In this document: positions 34,492-44,350 of the stretch, piece after piece
How positions within the stretch are numbered: position 1 is the stretch's first letter
How the letters are laid out: each line of letters opens with the position of its first letter
DNA from: Nitrospira sp. LK70
GTDB taxonomy: Bacteria; Nitrospirota; Nitrospiria; Nitrospirales; Nitrospiraceae
Direction of reading: 5' to 3'
NCBI GenBank assembly: GCA_011090425.1
Contig: PHGD01000003.1
Coordinates: 1 to 64,000, forward strand
Length of the DNA: 64,000 nt
The notes under the pieces: generated by a model
Databases searched by the model: none
What the model saw: the letters and a program-made list of their open reading frames with translations, nothing else
Told to the model about the DNA's origin: nothing
Position numbers and translations under genes: made by a program

Positions 34492-35301
34492 TCACGCGCG
34501 GCTCCTACGGTGGTTCCATGCCGCCTGCTCGCTTGCCGCCCGTCCTCGTGGACCTTGGAAGTATTCACGGATGACGGGGTCGTCCGATCGAGACAACTCT
34601 TGCATCGTACCGATGCCCAGGACCTTTCCGAGGCCGAGCACCGCCACACGATTGGCGATCCGCCACAATGAATCCAGGTCGTGTGTCACCATCACCACCG
34701 TCAGCCCCAAGAGACTCTTCAAGGAGAGGACGAGATCATCGAATCCTGCGGCGATGATCGGATCGAGACCGGCCGTCGGCTCGTCGAGAAACAACAACTC
34801 CGGGTCCATGACGATCGCTCGGGCGAGCGCGGCCCTTCTCCGCATCCCTCCGCTGAGTTCGTTGGGATATTTCACGGCGCTGTCCGGTGGTAATCCCACC
34901 ATTGCAATTTTGGCAGCGACGAGGTCACGGATCAATCCGGCACTCAGCGTCGTATGCTCGCGCAACGGCACGGCAACATTCTCCGCCAGCGTGAACGAAC
35001 TAAACAGTGCGCCATTTTGGAACATCACACCGAACCGGCGATGGATGGGATGGCCATCGCCCTCCTCCAATCGCCGGCTGTCTGTTCCGAACAGCCGGAT
35101 CGTTCCCGCCGAAGGTGTGATCAGGCCGATGATCTCCCGCAATAACGTCGTCTTACCGCACCCGTTACCGCCCGCAATCGCGAAGATTTCGCCCCGTCGA
35201 ATGGTCAAACTCACGTCCTCATGCACGACAGCCTGTCCGAACTTCGTCGAGACATGCCTCACGTCGATCACCGGCATTTCGACGTTCGTGGCAGACGGCA
35301 T
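34492..35301 (-). CDS. mlaF: MlaF-like ABC transporter ATPase
   Basis: A 269-residue cytosolic ATPase of the Mla/Ttg2 lipid transporter. Walker A reads GGNGCGKTTL (Cys in place of the usual Ala/Ser), the signature is ELSGGMRRRAALARAI, Walker B is LLFLDEPTAGLDP, and the switch His is in VTHDLDSLW. SGGM with Arg residues after it is typical of MlaF. The ATG at 35301 has AGAGG nine bases upstream; the earlier start at 35352 would overlap mlaE. Confidence 0.93.
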   Translation of the reverse strand: MPSATNVEMPVIDVRHVSTKFGQAVVHEDVSLTIRRGEIFAIAGGNGCGKTTLLREIIGLITPSAGTIRLFGTDSRRLEEGDGHPIHRRFGVMFQNGALFSSFTLAENVAVPLREHTTLSAGLIRDLVAAKIAMVGLPPDSAVKYPNELSGGMRRRAALARAIVMDPELLFLDEPTAGLDPIIAAGFDDLVLSLKSLLGLTVVMVTHDLDSLWRIANRVAVLGLGKVLGIGTMQELSRSDDPVIREYFQGPRGRAASEQAAWNHRRSRA

Positions 35302-35336
35302 CAACGACGACCTCTTACCCAAGCACGCACAGTCTG

Positions 35337-36455
35337 CTAAAGATCCCACCAATTGAGCAGGATGCTGCAGATCGCGTCGAATACGATCACCAGAAAAATC
35401 CCTTGCACGACACTGATGGTAGTGTGTCGGCCCACATCGTCCACACCGCCTCGAATTTGGAATCCTTGATAACAGCCCACCAACGCAATGATCGCCGCAA
35501 AGAACGGCGCCTTCCCCAACCCGATGAGAAAGTGGCGAACCGGAACAGCTTCCTCGAATCGAGCGATAAACTCTGCGAAACTCACGTTGAGCTCTCCTAA
35601 GGCAATCAGCATGCCGCCGAACACGCCCACCACATCCGCATATACCGTTAACAGAGGGAGGGCGATGACCAGGGCAAGCGCTCTCGGCAGCACGAGCAGA
35701 TTCATGGGCGAGATGCCCAAGGTCCGCACCGCATCCAATTCTTCCGTCACCTTCATGGTGCCGATCTCCGCCGTATAGGCTGATCCCGAACGACCTGCGA
35801 TGAGGATTGCCACGATCAATGGGGCGATTTCGCGCAACAGCGAGATGCCGACCAGATCCACGATAAAAATGTTCGTGCCGAACTTACGGAGCTGTTCCGC
35901 GCCTTGATAGGCGATCACGACGCCGACCAGAAACGTCAGCAGTCCGGTGATCGGCAAGGCCCGCAGGCCGTCCAGTTCCACGATCCGCAAGAGCGTCCGC
36001 CATCGAATGGAACGTGGCCGCATCAGCGCTCGGCCGAACGCGATGGTGCTTTCTCCGACGAACGCGAGCGCGCGAATCGTGGCCGTGCGTCGAGCCCACA
36101 GCGCGCCCGCCACACGATCGATCACCCCCGACCGGCGGACGGAGGCTCCACGCTCGAGTTGGGCCCATTGCCCCTCCATCATCTCAAGCAATTCGGCGAA
36201 TTCAGGTTTCAACCCTTGCAGGGCGGTCTGCTGTCCCTTGCGCCGCACGCCGTCGATGCAGCGCTGCAGGATGAGCGCGCCGCCCGTATCCATGGCGGTC
36301 ACTTCGCCGACGTCGTAGAGGACGGTGGAGGTTTCGGGCCACCGGAGCGCTCGGCCTCCCCGTTCCAATTGAGACAAGTGTGGAAGCGTCCAAGACCCTC
36401 GGCAGTGGATCACATTATCTTTGACGGAGATGGTTGCCTCTTCCACCTGGTTCAC
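35337..36455 (-). CDS. mlaE: STAS-MlaE fused lipid ABC transporter permease
   Basis: A 372-residue protein in which an N-terminal STAS domain (about 1-100, with DVGEVTAMDTGGALIL) is fused to a MlaE permease (about 150-372, with five helices). The permease blocks are GRSGSAYTAEIGTMKVTEEL, ALALVIALPLLTVYADVVG and GCYQGFQIRGGVDDVGRHTT. In E. coli the STAS part is the separate protein MlaB, so this is a natural MlaB-MlaE fusion. The starts GTG 36455 and GTG 36446 both exist; GGAG eight bases before the latter favours it. It is the first gene of the mla operon. Confidence 0.93.
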   Translation of the reverse strand: MNQVEEATISVKDNVIHCRGSWTLPHLSQLERGGRALRWPETSTVLYDVGEVTAMDTGGALILQRCIDGVRRKGQQTALQGLKPEFAELLEMMEGQWAQLERGASVRRSGVIDRVAGALWARRTATIRALAFVGESTIAFGRALMRPRSIRWRTLLRIVELDGLRALPITGLLTFLVGVVIAYQGAEQLRKFGTNIFIVDLVGISLLREIAPLIVAILIAGRSGSAYTAEIGTMKVTEELDAVRTLGISPMNLLVLPRALALVIALPLLTVYADVVGVFGGMLIALGELNVSFAEFIARFEEAVPVRHFLIGLGKAPFFAAIIALVGCYQGFQIRGGVDDVGRHTTISVVQGIFLVIVFDAICSILLNWWDL

Positions 36456-36543
36456 TCCATCGGTCGCCTTGACTCTTCACGCCATCGAACATTCCCTCGG
36501 TCACCATCCTCTCCGACGACCGCAGGAAATCGTCGTGCTCGAT

Positions 36544-38346
36544 TCAGGTCGCCTCCAAGATGGTCTTGAGCTCAGCCCCGGTAATCACTTCTCGCTCCAA
36601 CAAGAGCTGTGCGCCTTGTTGAAGCGTCGTTTTCTTTTCCTCCAGCAATCGCCTCACCCGGCCGTACTGCTCGTCGATGATCCGTCTCACTTCGCAGTCT
36701 ATTTCACGGGCGGTCTCTTCGGAATAATCGCCTTTTTCTGAGGCGATCGGAAGCTGAAGGAATTGAGGCTGCCGCTCTCGTTCCAACGTGATGGTGCCGA
36801 GCTTCTCGCTCATGCCGTACGCCTTCACCATGCTTTTTGCGATGTCCGTGGCCTTGACCAGGTCGTTCTGCGCCCCCGTGGAGGCTTCCCCGAAAATCGT
36901 TTCTTCGGCAATCCTTCCACCGAGCAGCACGGCAACTTTATTCTCCAATTCCGATTTCGTCATCAGAAACCGGTCTTCGGTCGGAAGCTGCAACGTGTAG
37001 CCGAGCGCCGCCACGCCGCGGGGAATGATGGAGATCTTTTGCACCTGATCGGAACCTGGTATGGAAAGGGCGACGAGTGCATGGCCCGTCTCATGGTAGG
37101 CCACCCGTTCCTTTTCCATCTTATTCAAGACACGATTTTTCTTTTCCAAGCCGGCGATGACTCGCTCGACCGCCTCATGTAATTCAGAAAGACCGACCTG
37201 ATCCTTTCCCCGGCGCACGGCCAGCAACGCCGCCTCATTGATGATGTTGGCCAAATCGGCTCCGGAGAACCCGGGGGTCATCGCTGCGATGTTTTCGAGA
37301 TCGGCGTCGGGACCAAGCGCCACCTGTTTGGCATGTACACGAAGAATAGCGAGGCGACCGATCTTGTCCGGACGGTCCACCACCACATGACGATCGAACC
37401 GGCCTGCCCGAAGCAACGCAGGATCAAGAATCTCAGGGCGATTGGTCGCCGCCATGAGAATGACCCCGATGCGAGGATCGAAGCCATCCATCTCGACCAG
37501 CAACTGGTTGAGCGTTTGCTCCCGTTCCTCATGCCCCATGGGCCCGGCCCCGCGCGCTTTTCCGAGTGCATCCAGTTCATCGATGAAAATAATGCAGGGA
37601 GCTTTGCCCTTTGCTTGTTCGAACAGATCGCGAACCCGTGCCGCACCGACACCGACGAACATTTCGACGAATTCCGAGCCGCTGATGCTGAAGAACGTCA
37701 CGCCGGCTTCACCGGCTACGGCGCGGGCCAACAAGGTCTTCCCCGTACCGGGTGGGCCGACCAGCAGGATCCCCTTGGGAATCTTCCCTCCCAGCTTCGT
37801 GAACTTTTCCGGTGTCTTCAAGAACTCAATGACTTCCCGCAGTTCCTCTTTGGCCTCATCCACCCCGGCCACATCCCCGAACGTCACCTTGATGTCCTTC
37901 TCCACATAGATCTTCGCCTTGGACTGACCCACCTGCATGAAACCGCCCTGGGCCTGACCCAGTCGGCGAAAGATGAAGAACCAGATGCCGCCAAAGAGAG
38001 CGACCGGGATGACCCATGACAGGAGATCGCGCCAAAAGGTGGATTCAATGACACCGGTAAACGTCACTCCATGTCGGTTGAGCTCACGGACGAGATCCGG
38101 GTCCTCAACCCGCACGGTCGCAAAGGCTTGTTGTTCTTTGGATTCACCCTCGGGCTTCAACTTTCCGGTCAACACTTGGCTGGTCACGGAGACTTCCGCC
38201 ACCTTCCCGGCATCCACCAACCGCTTGAATTCACTGTACGGAAGTTCTTCGATTTTATTCAGCGCGTGAATAAAATCGTGCACGATCACCACCGCCATGA
38301 TGGCGAGCAGGATGTACCAGATGGAAAAGGAGACTTTCTTATTCAT
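36544..38346 (-). CDS. ftsH: FtsH-family ATP-dependent membrane zinc protease
   Basis: A protease of about 600 residues anchored by two N-terminal helices, degrading membrane and regulatory proteins. The order is periplasmic FtsH_ext (about 30-105), AAA domain with Walker A GPPGTGKT (about 199), Walker [11 protein letters not shown], the [21 protein letters not shown], and M41 zinc site HETGH (about 420). [11 protein letters not shown] departs from the common DEIDAVGRQRG, as in secondary FtsH copies. The C-terminal tail is short. Both ATGs (38352, 38346) are possible; spacing to GGGAG favours 38346. A second housekeeping ftsH elsewhere is likely (inference). Confidence 0.95.
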   Translation of the reverse strand: MNKKVSFSIWYILLAIMAVVIVHDFIHALNKIEELPYSEFKRLVDAGKVAEVSVTSQVLTGKLKPEGESKEQQAFATVRVEDPDLVRELNRHGVTFTGVIESTFWRDLLSWVIPVALFGGIWFFIFRRLGQAQGGFMQVGQSKAKIYVEKDIKVTFGDVAGVDEAKEELREVIEFLKTPEKFTKLGGKIPKGILLVGPPGTGKTLLARAVAGEAGVTFFSISGSEFVEMFVGVGAARVRDLFEQAKGKAPCIIFIDELDALGKARGAGPMGHEEREQTLNQLLVEMDGFDPRIGVILMAATNRPEILDPALLRAGRFDRHVVVDRPDKIGRLAILRVHAKQVALGPDADLENIAAMTPGFSGADLANIINEAALLAVRRGKDQVGLSELHEAVERVIAGLEKKNRVLNKMEKERVAYHETGHALVALSIPGSDQVQKISIIPRGVAALGYTLQLPTEDRFLMTKSELENKVAVLLGGRIAEETIFGEASTGAQNDLVKATDIAKSMVKAYGMSEKLGTITLERERQPQFLQLPIASEKGDYSEETAREIDCEVRRIIDEQYGRVRRLLEEKKTTLQQGAQLLLEREVITGAELKTILEAT

Positions 38347-38429
38347 CGGCATTGCTCCCCCACGAAGCTGAAGAGGGTTCGTCTCGACTCAGGTTGAACC
38401 TTGGCTGATTCCCCGGTCTACCCACGGTT

Positions 38430-39410
38430 TCAAAACATGAAATAGACGCCGATTCCAACCGATTCGGTCTTCTGCGAATAGAAGAACTGCCCATAGGGAT
38501 TATATCCGTAATAGTAGTTGAAGAGAATCCGACAGCGCCTGAAGGAAACGAGCTGAGACATATCGAAGCCCATCAACAGATTGGTGTTGATATACCAATC
38601 CTGCGCCTCGACGGACTTGAAGTCCGCCGTCAGGATCGGCGTAAAGAGGATCGGATCCGTGAGCAGACCAAAGACATAGGATCGAGCCCATGCGGTCGGT
38701 GACCGCGCTTCGAATCCCCAGTGTATTGTACCGCGGTCGATCGTGGACGGTTGGACGTTGATCTTCACCGCTCCTCCCCCGTACAGGCGCATCCATTTCT
38801 GGAAATCATAGGACACAATCATGTCGACTTCTTCAAATTGAAGACCAATCGACTTAAAACCTGGGTGGGCTCCAAGGAATTCATCTCCGATGTGACTGCT
38901 CTGGTGATAAAAGCGTAGTCGCGCGGACCAGTTTCCCTGGCGCCAGGTCAGCGGGATGCCGGCGTTGAAATCGACGTTCACGAGTGCCGCATTCGACGTA
39001 TCCAAGTCAAACTGCGCGAATATTCCGGCGAGGAAGCTGATCTGCCATCCGTTACATCCCTCGCGCCTGGTATAAACCCCGAAATTCCCTCCAGCGCCGA
39101 CCGATCCGATGTTCGCAGAGGTCCCTTCGGTGCGTGATTGCGTAGATTGCCAGAGGGCAAAGGACTGCGGCTGCTGCGGGTCGGCCAAGAGGGGACGGAA
39201 GAGGTCGTCCGCCGGGAGCAGTTCGCTCCTCGCGCCGTCAACGGATTGTTCCGGACCCTGCCGATACCGGCAGTCCAGCAACTCGCTTGGCTTCGTGTCA
39301 TCCGGCTTCTTCCCATTCGACTCGTCCGCATAGGCTGGTCCTGCCAGCAAAAACCCGACGGCGAACAATCCGATAACCCACCGATCGCAAGAGAGCAGCG
39401 TTCGGCCCAT
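38430..39410 (-). CDS. DUF1207 outer-membrane protein
   Basis: A 326-residue exported protein: signal peptide (VIGLFAVGFLLAGPAYA), the family start LLPADDLFRPLLADPQQPQ, then amphipathic strands of a barrel ending in aromatic YFMF. It contains FYHQSSHIGDEFLGAH, resembling the H-S motif of outer-membrane phospholipase-type barrels, but DUF1207 members have no proven activity. The AGAAGGAGG ribosome site is unusually close to the ATG. It lies upstream of ftsH on the same strand. Confidence 0.82.
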   Translation of the reverse strand: MGRTLLSCDRWVIGLFAVGFLLAGPAYADESNGKKPDDTKPSELLDCRYRQGPEQSVDGARSELLPADDLFRPLLADPQQPQSFALWQSTQSRTEGTSANIGSVGAGGNFGVYTRREGCNGWQISFLAGIFAQFDLDTSNAALVNVDFNAGIPLTWRQGNWSARLRFYHQSSHIGDEFLGAHPGFKSIGLQFEEVDMIVSYDFQKWMRLYGGGAVKINVQPSTIDRGTIHWGFEARSPTAWARSYVFGLLTDPILFTPILTADFKSVEAQDWYINTNLLMGFDMSQLVSFRRCRILFNYYYGYNPYGQFFYSQKTESVGIGVYFMF

Positions 39411-39702
39411 CCTCCTTCTCCCACTCCGGCGCTCGGCATAGCACAGGCTGGACGCCGTTCCCTCCGTCTCTTCGATAGCATATTTCTGATGGGGAATTCA
39501 CATGTTTTATCGCGCATCGCAGCCGGTCGGTGGGGACTTCGCCGAAGAGTATCCCCCTGCGCCAAGGCTTCGCCACGCCGCCCAAAGACTCTGGGCCACC
39601 CGCCGCGCACATCTCCCAGGCTTCGCAACCGTGGGTTCTTGCGTAGATGGGTAAGGAGTTGATCGATGCGCGAGTGAGGCGCTGACGATTCACGCAGGAC
39701 TG

Positions 39703-40119
39703 TTACAAATCATAACGACCGGCTGCCTCGGGCTGATAGAGAATTTCTTCGATCCGCACCTTGCGTGTCCCGGCCGGCACAAGCCAGTCCACCGTGTCAC
39801 CTACCCTGTAGCCGAGGATGGCGGTCCCGATGGGAGCAAGAATCGAGATTCGGTTCTTCTCGATATCGGCATCGGATGGGAACACCAGGGTATAATTTTT
39901 CGCCTCGCCCGTCCCCATATCCTTGAGGCGAACTTGAGAATTCATCGTGACCACGTTGTCAGGAATGGCGGTGGGCTCGACGATATGGGCCCTGTCCAGC
40001 TCGTTCTGCAAACTCTCCAGATAATCCCGGTCCCGCTCCTTGAAACTGATCCCGACCTCCAGCAGTTCCTTTAAGCGAGCCAGATCGAACTTGGTGATGT
40101 AAATGTCCCGAGATTCCAT
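39703..40119 (-). CDS. rnk: Rnk-like GreA/GreB C-terminal domain regulator
   Basis: A 138-residue protein with a short N-terminal helical hairpin (YITKFDLARLKELLE...) and a C-terminal GreA/B FKBP-like domain (VTMNSQVRLKDMGTGEAKNY, then ILAPIGTAILGYRVGDTVDW). This matches Rnk (regulator of nucleoside diphosphate kinase), which binds RNA polymerase but lacks the long coiled coil needed for transcript cleavage. The ATG at 40119 has AAGGAG seven bases upstream; the longer open frame is not needed. Confidence 0.9.
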   Translation of the reverse strand: MESRDIYITKFDLARLKELLEVGISFKERDRDYLESLQNELDRAHIVEPTAIPDNVVTMNSQVRLKDMGTGEAKNYTLVFPSDADIEKNRISILAPIGTAILGYRVGDTVDWLVPAGTRKVRIEEILYQPEAAGRYDL

Positions 40120-40279
40120 GTCCATGCTCCTTCTGTTCATGAGTCCAGCTTCGTCGGAACCGCCGAGCAAGAGTCCGATGCCAAGTTCGATGTCCTCTCG
40201 GAAGATCAGAGGCGACGATGCACCGTCTCTTGCCGCAGTTGTCCCGCCATCGATTGCCCCCTCGTTGCGCATTCCTTTG

Positions 40280-41233
40280 TTATGGCTCCGCCACCGACAG
40301 CGGCATCATGCGGCTGTGGTTGGCGGTGAACTTCGGGCTTCGGACCGTGAGCACGGGACAGGGAGCCTGCCGAAGCACAGATTCAGCCACGCTGCCGTAC
40401 CGCAGACGCGTCAGCCCACGCCGTCCGTGAGTGCCCATGACGATCAAATCGGAGCGCTGTCCACGAGCATAGGTCACAATCGACTCCGATGGAATCCCCC
40501 CGAGCACGACCGACCCTGCCGCCAGACCACGTCCCCTCACCACTTGCGCAAGGCCATCCAGTTGAGTCTCCCAATGCGTCCGCTTCTGGACCTCCTGCTC
40601 GATCCGGCCCAACCCCAATTCCAGATCGAAGTAGATCGGCTCCAACACATGGACGATCGTGAGTCTGGCTCCAAAGCGATCGACCACCTGAATCGCATAC
40701 TCCAGCGCATCAAGGGACGGACTCGAGAAGTCGACCGGCACCAGCACATGCCGGATGCATGGTGGTACGTCCACATCCTGTTCGCCATGAATAGGGGCGA
40801 CCCGGACCGTCAGCGTCGGACAAGGCGCCTGCTTGATGACGCGCTCCGCCGTGCTGCCCAGCATGATATGGTCCAGTCCGGTCCTCCCATGGGTACCGAC
40901 GACGACAAGGTCGGCGTGCTGTTCGAGGGCGGTCTGCCCGATCTGCTCGCTGGGAATGCCCTCGCGCAGATGCCAATCCACGTCCAGCCCTTCCTGTTTC
41001 ACGCGAGCCGCCAGATCACCTAAGAGCCGCTCCGCCTCCTGCCGCTTGAATCCCAGCAACGGATCAGCGAACGCCGCATCGGGCTCCAACCCTCGCAACA
41101 CCTCGACCACATAGAGCAAGTCGACATGAGCAGAACAGGCGCGCGCGACACACATGCCGTAATCGACGGCACGCCTCGCACAGGCGGAGAAATCCGTGGC
41201 GACGAGAATCCGATTAATCAACAGATCGTTCAT
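40280..41233 (-). CDS. Tandem universal stress protein (UspA x2)
   Basis: A 317-residue protein of two Usp domains: residues about 1-155 (ILVATDFSACARRAVDYGM, then VVGTHGRTGLDHIMLGSTAERV) and about 165-310 (VLVPVDFSSPSLDALEYAI, then VMGTHGRRGLTRLRYGSVAE). Both halves keep the ATP-binding GxxGRxG...GS pattern, so it should bind ATP. The ATG at 41233 overlaps the stop of the UspA remnant (ATGA) and has AGGAG upstream. It sits in a stress block with rnk, ftsH and glucan phosphorylase. Confidence 0.95.
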   Translation of the reverse strand: MNDLLINRILVATDFSACARRAVDYGMCVARACSAHVDLLYVVEVLRGLEPDAAFADPLLGFKRQEAERLLGDLAARVKQEGLDVDWHLREGIPSEQIGQTALEQHADLVVVGTHGRTGLDHIMLGSTAERVIKQAPCPTLTVRVAPIHGEQDVDVPPCIRHVLVPVDFSSPSLDALEYAIQVVDRFGARLTIVHVLEPIYFDLELGLGRIEQEVQKRTHWETQLDGLAQVVRGRGLAAGSVVLGGIPSESIVTYARGQRSDLIVMGTHGRRGLTRLRYGSVAESVLRQAPCPVLTVRSPKFTANHSRMMPLSVAEP

Positions 41234-41391
41234 GCAGACTCCTTTGTTTGCGTGCCGTCCACCGTTTCTCGGCGTCCGAGAACCAGCCGAATGGTCGGCA
41301 CCGGGCAATCGGCGGGCCTCATAACATGTTCCACCGTGCCGAAAAAAAATATGTCATAGTTGAGTCGATATTTTCCAACGCGGACACACAT
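41230..41391 (-). pseudogene. C-terminal remnant of a UspA domain
   Basis: A 53-codon frame that ends in an ATGA overlap with the tandem Usp gene. Its central part (FFGTVEHVMRPADCPVPTIR) aligns with the Usp C-terminus (YGSVAESVLRQAPCPVLTVR in the neighbour), then adds about 18 hydrophilic residues. The N-terminal 90 or so residues of the domain are missing, and the upstream codons do not look like Usp. It is probably what is left of a former first usp gene in the operon; it may still act as a coupling leader. Confidence 0.7.
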
Positions 41392-41559
41392 CGTCTACAA
41401 GGACATACCGCGGCTTTTCCAACAAGACAACCGTCCAGCCATCAGTCGCCTGCTCGATCAGGACATGCAGCGTCATCCACCAGACCAGGGCAGGGCGACG
41501 TCATGGTGACGGCCGACGGTTGCCTTGGGCAGTATACAAACTTCTGGTCGAGAGGCGCC

Positions 41560-42552
41560 ATGCCTCAATTCACACTCAAGATCTTTCTTACCTTGCTCAT
41601 CGCATGTGTCTGCTTTTCAGAGACAGCGTGGGGCGAAAATTTCGAGAATCGTCATCCCCAACCTTCCGGTCCCTGGTTCACCGGTACGCTGCTCTCGACA
41701 CGAGGCCTGACATTAGATCAGGGACGCTTCGTTGCTGAACCATACTTCTTCTTTACAAAATATGGCGGATTGTACAATGACAATTGGCGCCTCCAATCAG
41801 CGGCGGTCTCGGACACGATCGTCCAACAGACATACCTCATCTATGGCTTAACGAGCCGGATCGACGTGGAGATCGCGCCGCAGTGGCTCAAGAATTCCGC
41901 GGAAGGCGAATCCATCTCCGGGTTCGGTGATTTGCCGATTCAACTCGGCTTTCAAGCGCTCAGAAGCAGTTCCGATTCCTGGCTTCCCGATGTCCGGATC
42001 TGGGTCCAAGAAATCTTTCCGACCGGACGTTACAACCATCTCAGTCCCTCCATCAACGGTCTGGCCGGAACCGGAGGCGGCTCTTTTGCGACGACGCTGG
42101 GCATCGGCGTGCAGAAAGCGATACGGCTCGGAGGGGATCATGTGTTCAGATACCGTGTGAATGCGACGCACGGTTTCTTCTCGCCCGTCACTGTACAGGG
42201 GTTCAATGCCTACGGCGGAGGATTCGGCACGGAGGGCCGCGTTGATCCTGGATCGGTGACGACTCTGATTGTCGCGGGAGAATATAGCCTCACCCAACAT
42301 GTCAATCTTGCGCTCGATATCGGGTTTCAGACGATCAATGCGACGGAGTTTTCCGGAACAACAGGGGTCGGTGTGAGCGGCGAACAGGCGATCGTCGGGA
42401 GAGGGTATGGCAATCTGCTCACGATTGCTCCGGCCATGGAATACAGCTTCAATCAACACGTCGGGCTTATTGCCGGTCCATGGTTCAGCCTCAGAGGGAA
42501 GAACACCACGGAATTTTTCGGCGTTGTGGCAGCTCTCCTCCTCTATCTGTAA
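41560..42552 (+). CDS. Putative outer-membrane beta-barrel transporter
   Basis: A 330-residue exported protein: signal peptide (FLTLLIACVCFSETAWG), then alternating amphipathic strands and an aromatic-poor end (FGVVAALLLYL). RGLTLDQGRFVAEPYFFFTK and the EIFPTGRYNHLSP segment recall the phenol-degradation MetA-like / transporter barrel family. The ATG at 41560 has GAGAGG four bases upstream; the long open frame before it covers the UspA remnant and is not coding. It is divergent from usp and convergent with the phosphorylase gene. Confidence 0.75.
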   Translation: MPQFTLKIFLTLLIACVCFSETAWGENFENRHPQPSGPWFTGTLLSTRGLTLDQGRFVAEPYFFFTKYGGLYNDNWRLQSAAVSDTIVQQTYLIYGLTSRIDVEIAPQWLKNSAEGESISGFGDLPIQLGFQALRSSSDSWLPDVRIWVQEIFPTGRYNHLSPSINGLAGTGGGSFATTLGIGVQKAIRLGGDHVFRYRVNATHGFFSPVTVQGFNAYGGGFGTEGRVDPGSVTTLIVAGEYSLTQHVNLALDIGFQTINATEFSGTTGVGVSGEQAIVGRGYGNLLTIAPAMEYSFNQHVGLIAGPWFSLRGKNTTEFFGVVAALLLYL

Positions 42553-42594
42553 AACCAGCTCTCCACGAACTCGTCGATGACGTGATCGCCCACT

Positions 42595-44325
42595 TCACCC
42601 CCCGCGAATGTACCGGCCGACCAGTCGGTAAGCATTATGGAGATACTGCGCCATCATCCTCTGGGTGTTGAAGAACCCGCCGTTCAGCGCGATGGCATGC
42701 CGCATGATTTCGGTAAAGCGTTCACGATCCTTATAAAAACACGGCACCACTTTTTGCTCCAGCTTGTCATACAGGGCTGCGGCATGGCAGGCATCCATGC
42801 CCCCGCTCGGATCGAGGCAGGATTCGATCCGATCACCGATGGACCAACCGGTCACGTCTTCCACATGACCTTCGATCCACCATCCATCGAGCACGCTCAG
42901 ACTCGGCACTCCATTGACCGCCGCCTTCATGCCGCTGGTCCCTGAGGCTTCCATCGGGGGGAGCGGGGTGTTGAGCCAGACATCCACACCGGCACAGAGA
43001 AGCTTTGCGAGCGTCATGTCGTGATTCGTGAGATAGGCGATCGCAACCCTGCCCCTCAGATTGTCCCGGAGTTCGTGGATTCGGTGAATCAGATTCTTCC
43101 CCTCCTGGTCGCATGGATGGGCCTTGCCGCCAAAGACGATTTGTATGGCGCCGGACCGTTCAGCAATCTTGGCCAGCCGCGCAACGTCATGAAAAATCAA
43201 GGTCGCCCGTTTGTACGCTGCGGCTCGCCTGGCAAATCCGATCGTGAGGACGTCCCGGTCAAACCCGACATTCGTCTGCCGATTCACATAGTCAACGAGC
43301 ATCCGCTTCGCCTCCATGTGGGCAGTCCAAATTTCCTCCGCCGGAATGCTGATCGCGTAGCGAAGCGAGAGTTGATCATGCCGCCAGTCCCGCAGATATC
43401 GGTCATAGAGCGCTTGAAACGGGAGCGCAGCCCAGGTGACGGCATGGACCCCATTGGTGATCGAGTGAATTGGATAGCCGGGGAAAAGGCTGTGCGAAAC
43501 CTCGCCGTGCTTCATCGCGACTCCGTTGACAAACCGTGAGCCGCGCAGCGCCAACTGCGTCATATTCAAACCGTGGTCAGGGTCACAGGATTTGAGCCAC
43601 GAGCATCGTCGGTCGCCGAGCACGCGATGCGCAAGATCGTGCGGAAATTGATCGTGGCCCGCCGGCACCGGTGTGTGGGTCGTAAACACACATTGTTCCC
43701 GGACGGCATCGATGAGATCGGCGGGAACCCCTTGTTCCTGAGGACGGGACGCGAGTTGCTCCTCCAGCAAGGCGAGCACGAGCAAGGCCGCGTGCCCTTC
43801 ATTCATATGGAACCGTCGAATAGCCGAGTATCCGAGCTCCCTCAACAGACGGTGCCCTCCGAATCCCAGGACGACCTCCTGACAGAGCCGATAGGAGTCG
43901 TCGCCGCCGTAGAGTCTGTCAGTCAGCGTTCGGTCCCAGGGCTGATTCTCAGGGAGATCCGTGTCGAGAAGATAGACGGGCAGCTCACCACCCGACTCTC
44001 CCCTCATGAGAAACTGCCAGGCCGCCACGTGCACCCTGCGGTCCTCGATGTCGACCGTGACTCGTTGGCTCACAGGCTTGCAGAAATCGTTGATCGGCCA
44101 GGCCACCGGCTCTTCATGCTGCCAGCCTTGCTCATCAAGCCGTTGATAAAAATACCCGCGCCTGTGTAACAGGGTCACCGCCACCATGGGGATCTCCAAA
44201 TCGGCGGCAGATCGAATGGTGTCTCCGGCCAGGACACCGAGACCGCCTGCATAGGTCGGCATGGCTGGATCCAATCCGATTTCCATCGAAAAATAGGCGA
44301 CCAGAGCCTTGTCGGATGTGTCCAT
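42595..44325 (-). CDS. glgP: Alpha-glucan (glycogen/starch) phosphorylase, short form
   Basis: Releases glucose-1-phosphate from alpha-1,4-glucans with pyridoxal phosphate. The 576-residue protein lacks the long N-terminal part of E. coli GlgP (about 800) and fits the divergent short GT35 group. It has MPTYAGGLGVLAGDTIRSAA at the start, HMNEGHAALLVLALLEEQL in the middle, and the PLP Lys in EASGTSGMKAAVNGVPSLSV. The ATG at 44325 lies 25 nt after the ABC permease stop, so it is probably co-transcribed with the efflux operon, an unusual pairing. Confidence 0.92.
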   Translation of the reverse strand: MDTSDKALVAYFSMEIGLDPAMPTYAGGLGVLAGDTIRSAADLEIPMVAVTLLHRRGYFYQRLDEQGWQHEEPVAWPINDFCKPVSQRVTVDIEDRRVHVAAWQFLMRGESGGELPVYLLDTDLPENQPWDRTLTDRLYGGDDSYRLCQEVVLGFGGHRLLRELGYSAIRRFHMNEGHAALLVLALLEEQLASRPQEQGVPADLIDAVREQCVFTTHTPVPAGHDQFPHDLAHRVLGDRRCSWLKSCDPDHGLNMTQLALRGSRFVNGVAMKHGEVSHSLFPGYPIHSITNGVHAVTWAALPFQALYDRYLRDWRHDQLSLRYAISIPAEEIWTAHMEAKRMLVDYVNRQTNVGFDRDVLTIGFARRAAAYKRATLIFHDVARLAKIAERSGAIQIVFGGKAHPCDQEGKNLIHRIHELRDNLRGRVAIAYLTNHDMTLAKLLCAGVDVWLNTPLPPMEASGTSGMKAAVNGVPSLSVLDGWWIEGHVEDVTGWSIGDRIESCLDPSGGMDACHAAALYDKLEQKVVPCFYKDRERFTEIMRHAIALNGGFFNTQRMMAQYLHNAYRLVGRYIRGG

Positions 44326-44350
44326 TATGGTGTTCCGCCGTTTCGGATGT

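Noticed and set aside
39411-39702. GC-rich hairpin-prone gap upstream of the DUF1207 gene, with long overlapping frames
   Set aside because: The frames are shadows of the DUF1207 gene in other registers and lack ribosome sites. No remnant similarity was found when I translated it.
41248-41559. Long N-terminal extension of the outer-membrane protein frame
   Set aside because: The extension has no signal peptide and covers the UspA remnant in antisense. The ATG at 41560, with GAGAGG and a clean signal peptide, is the better start.
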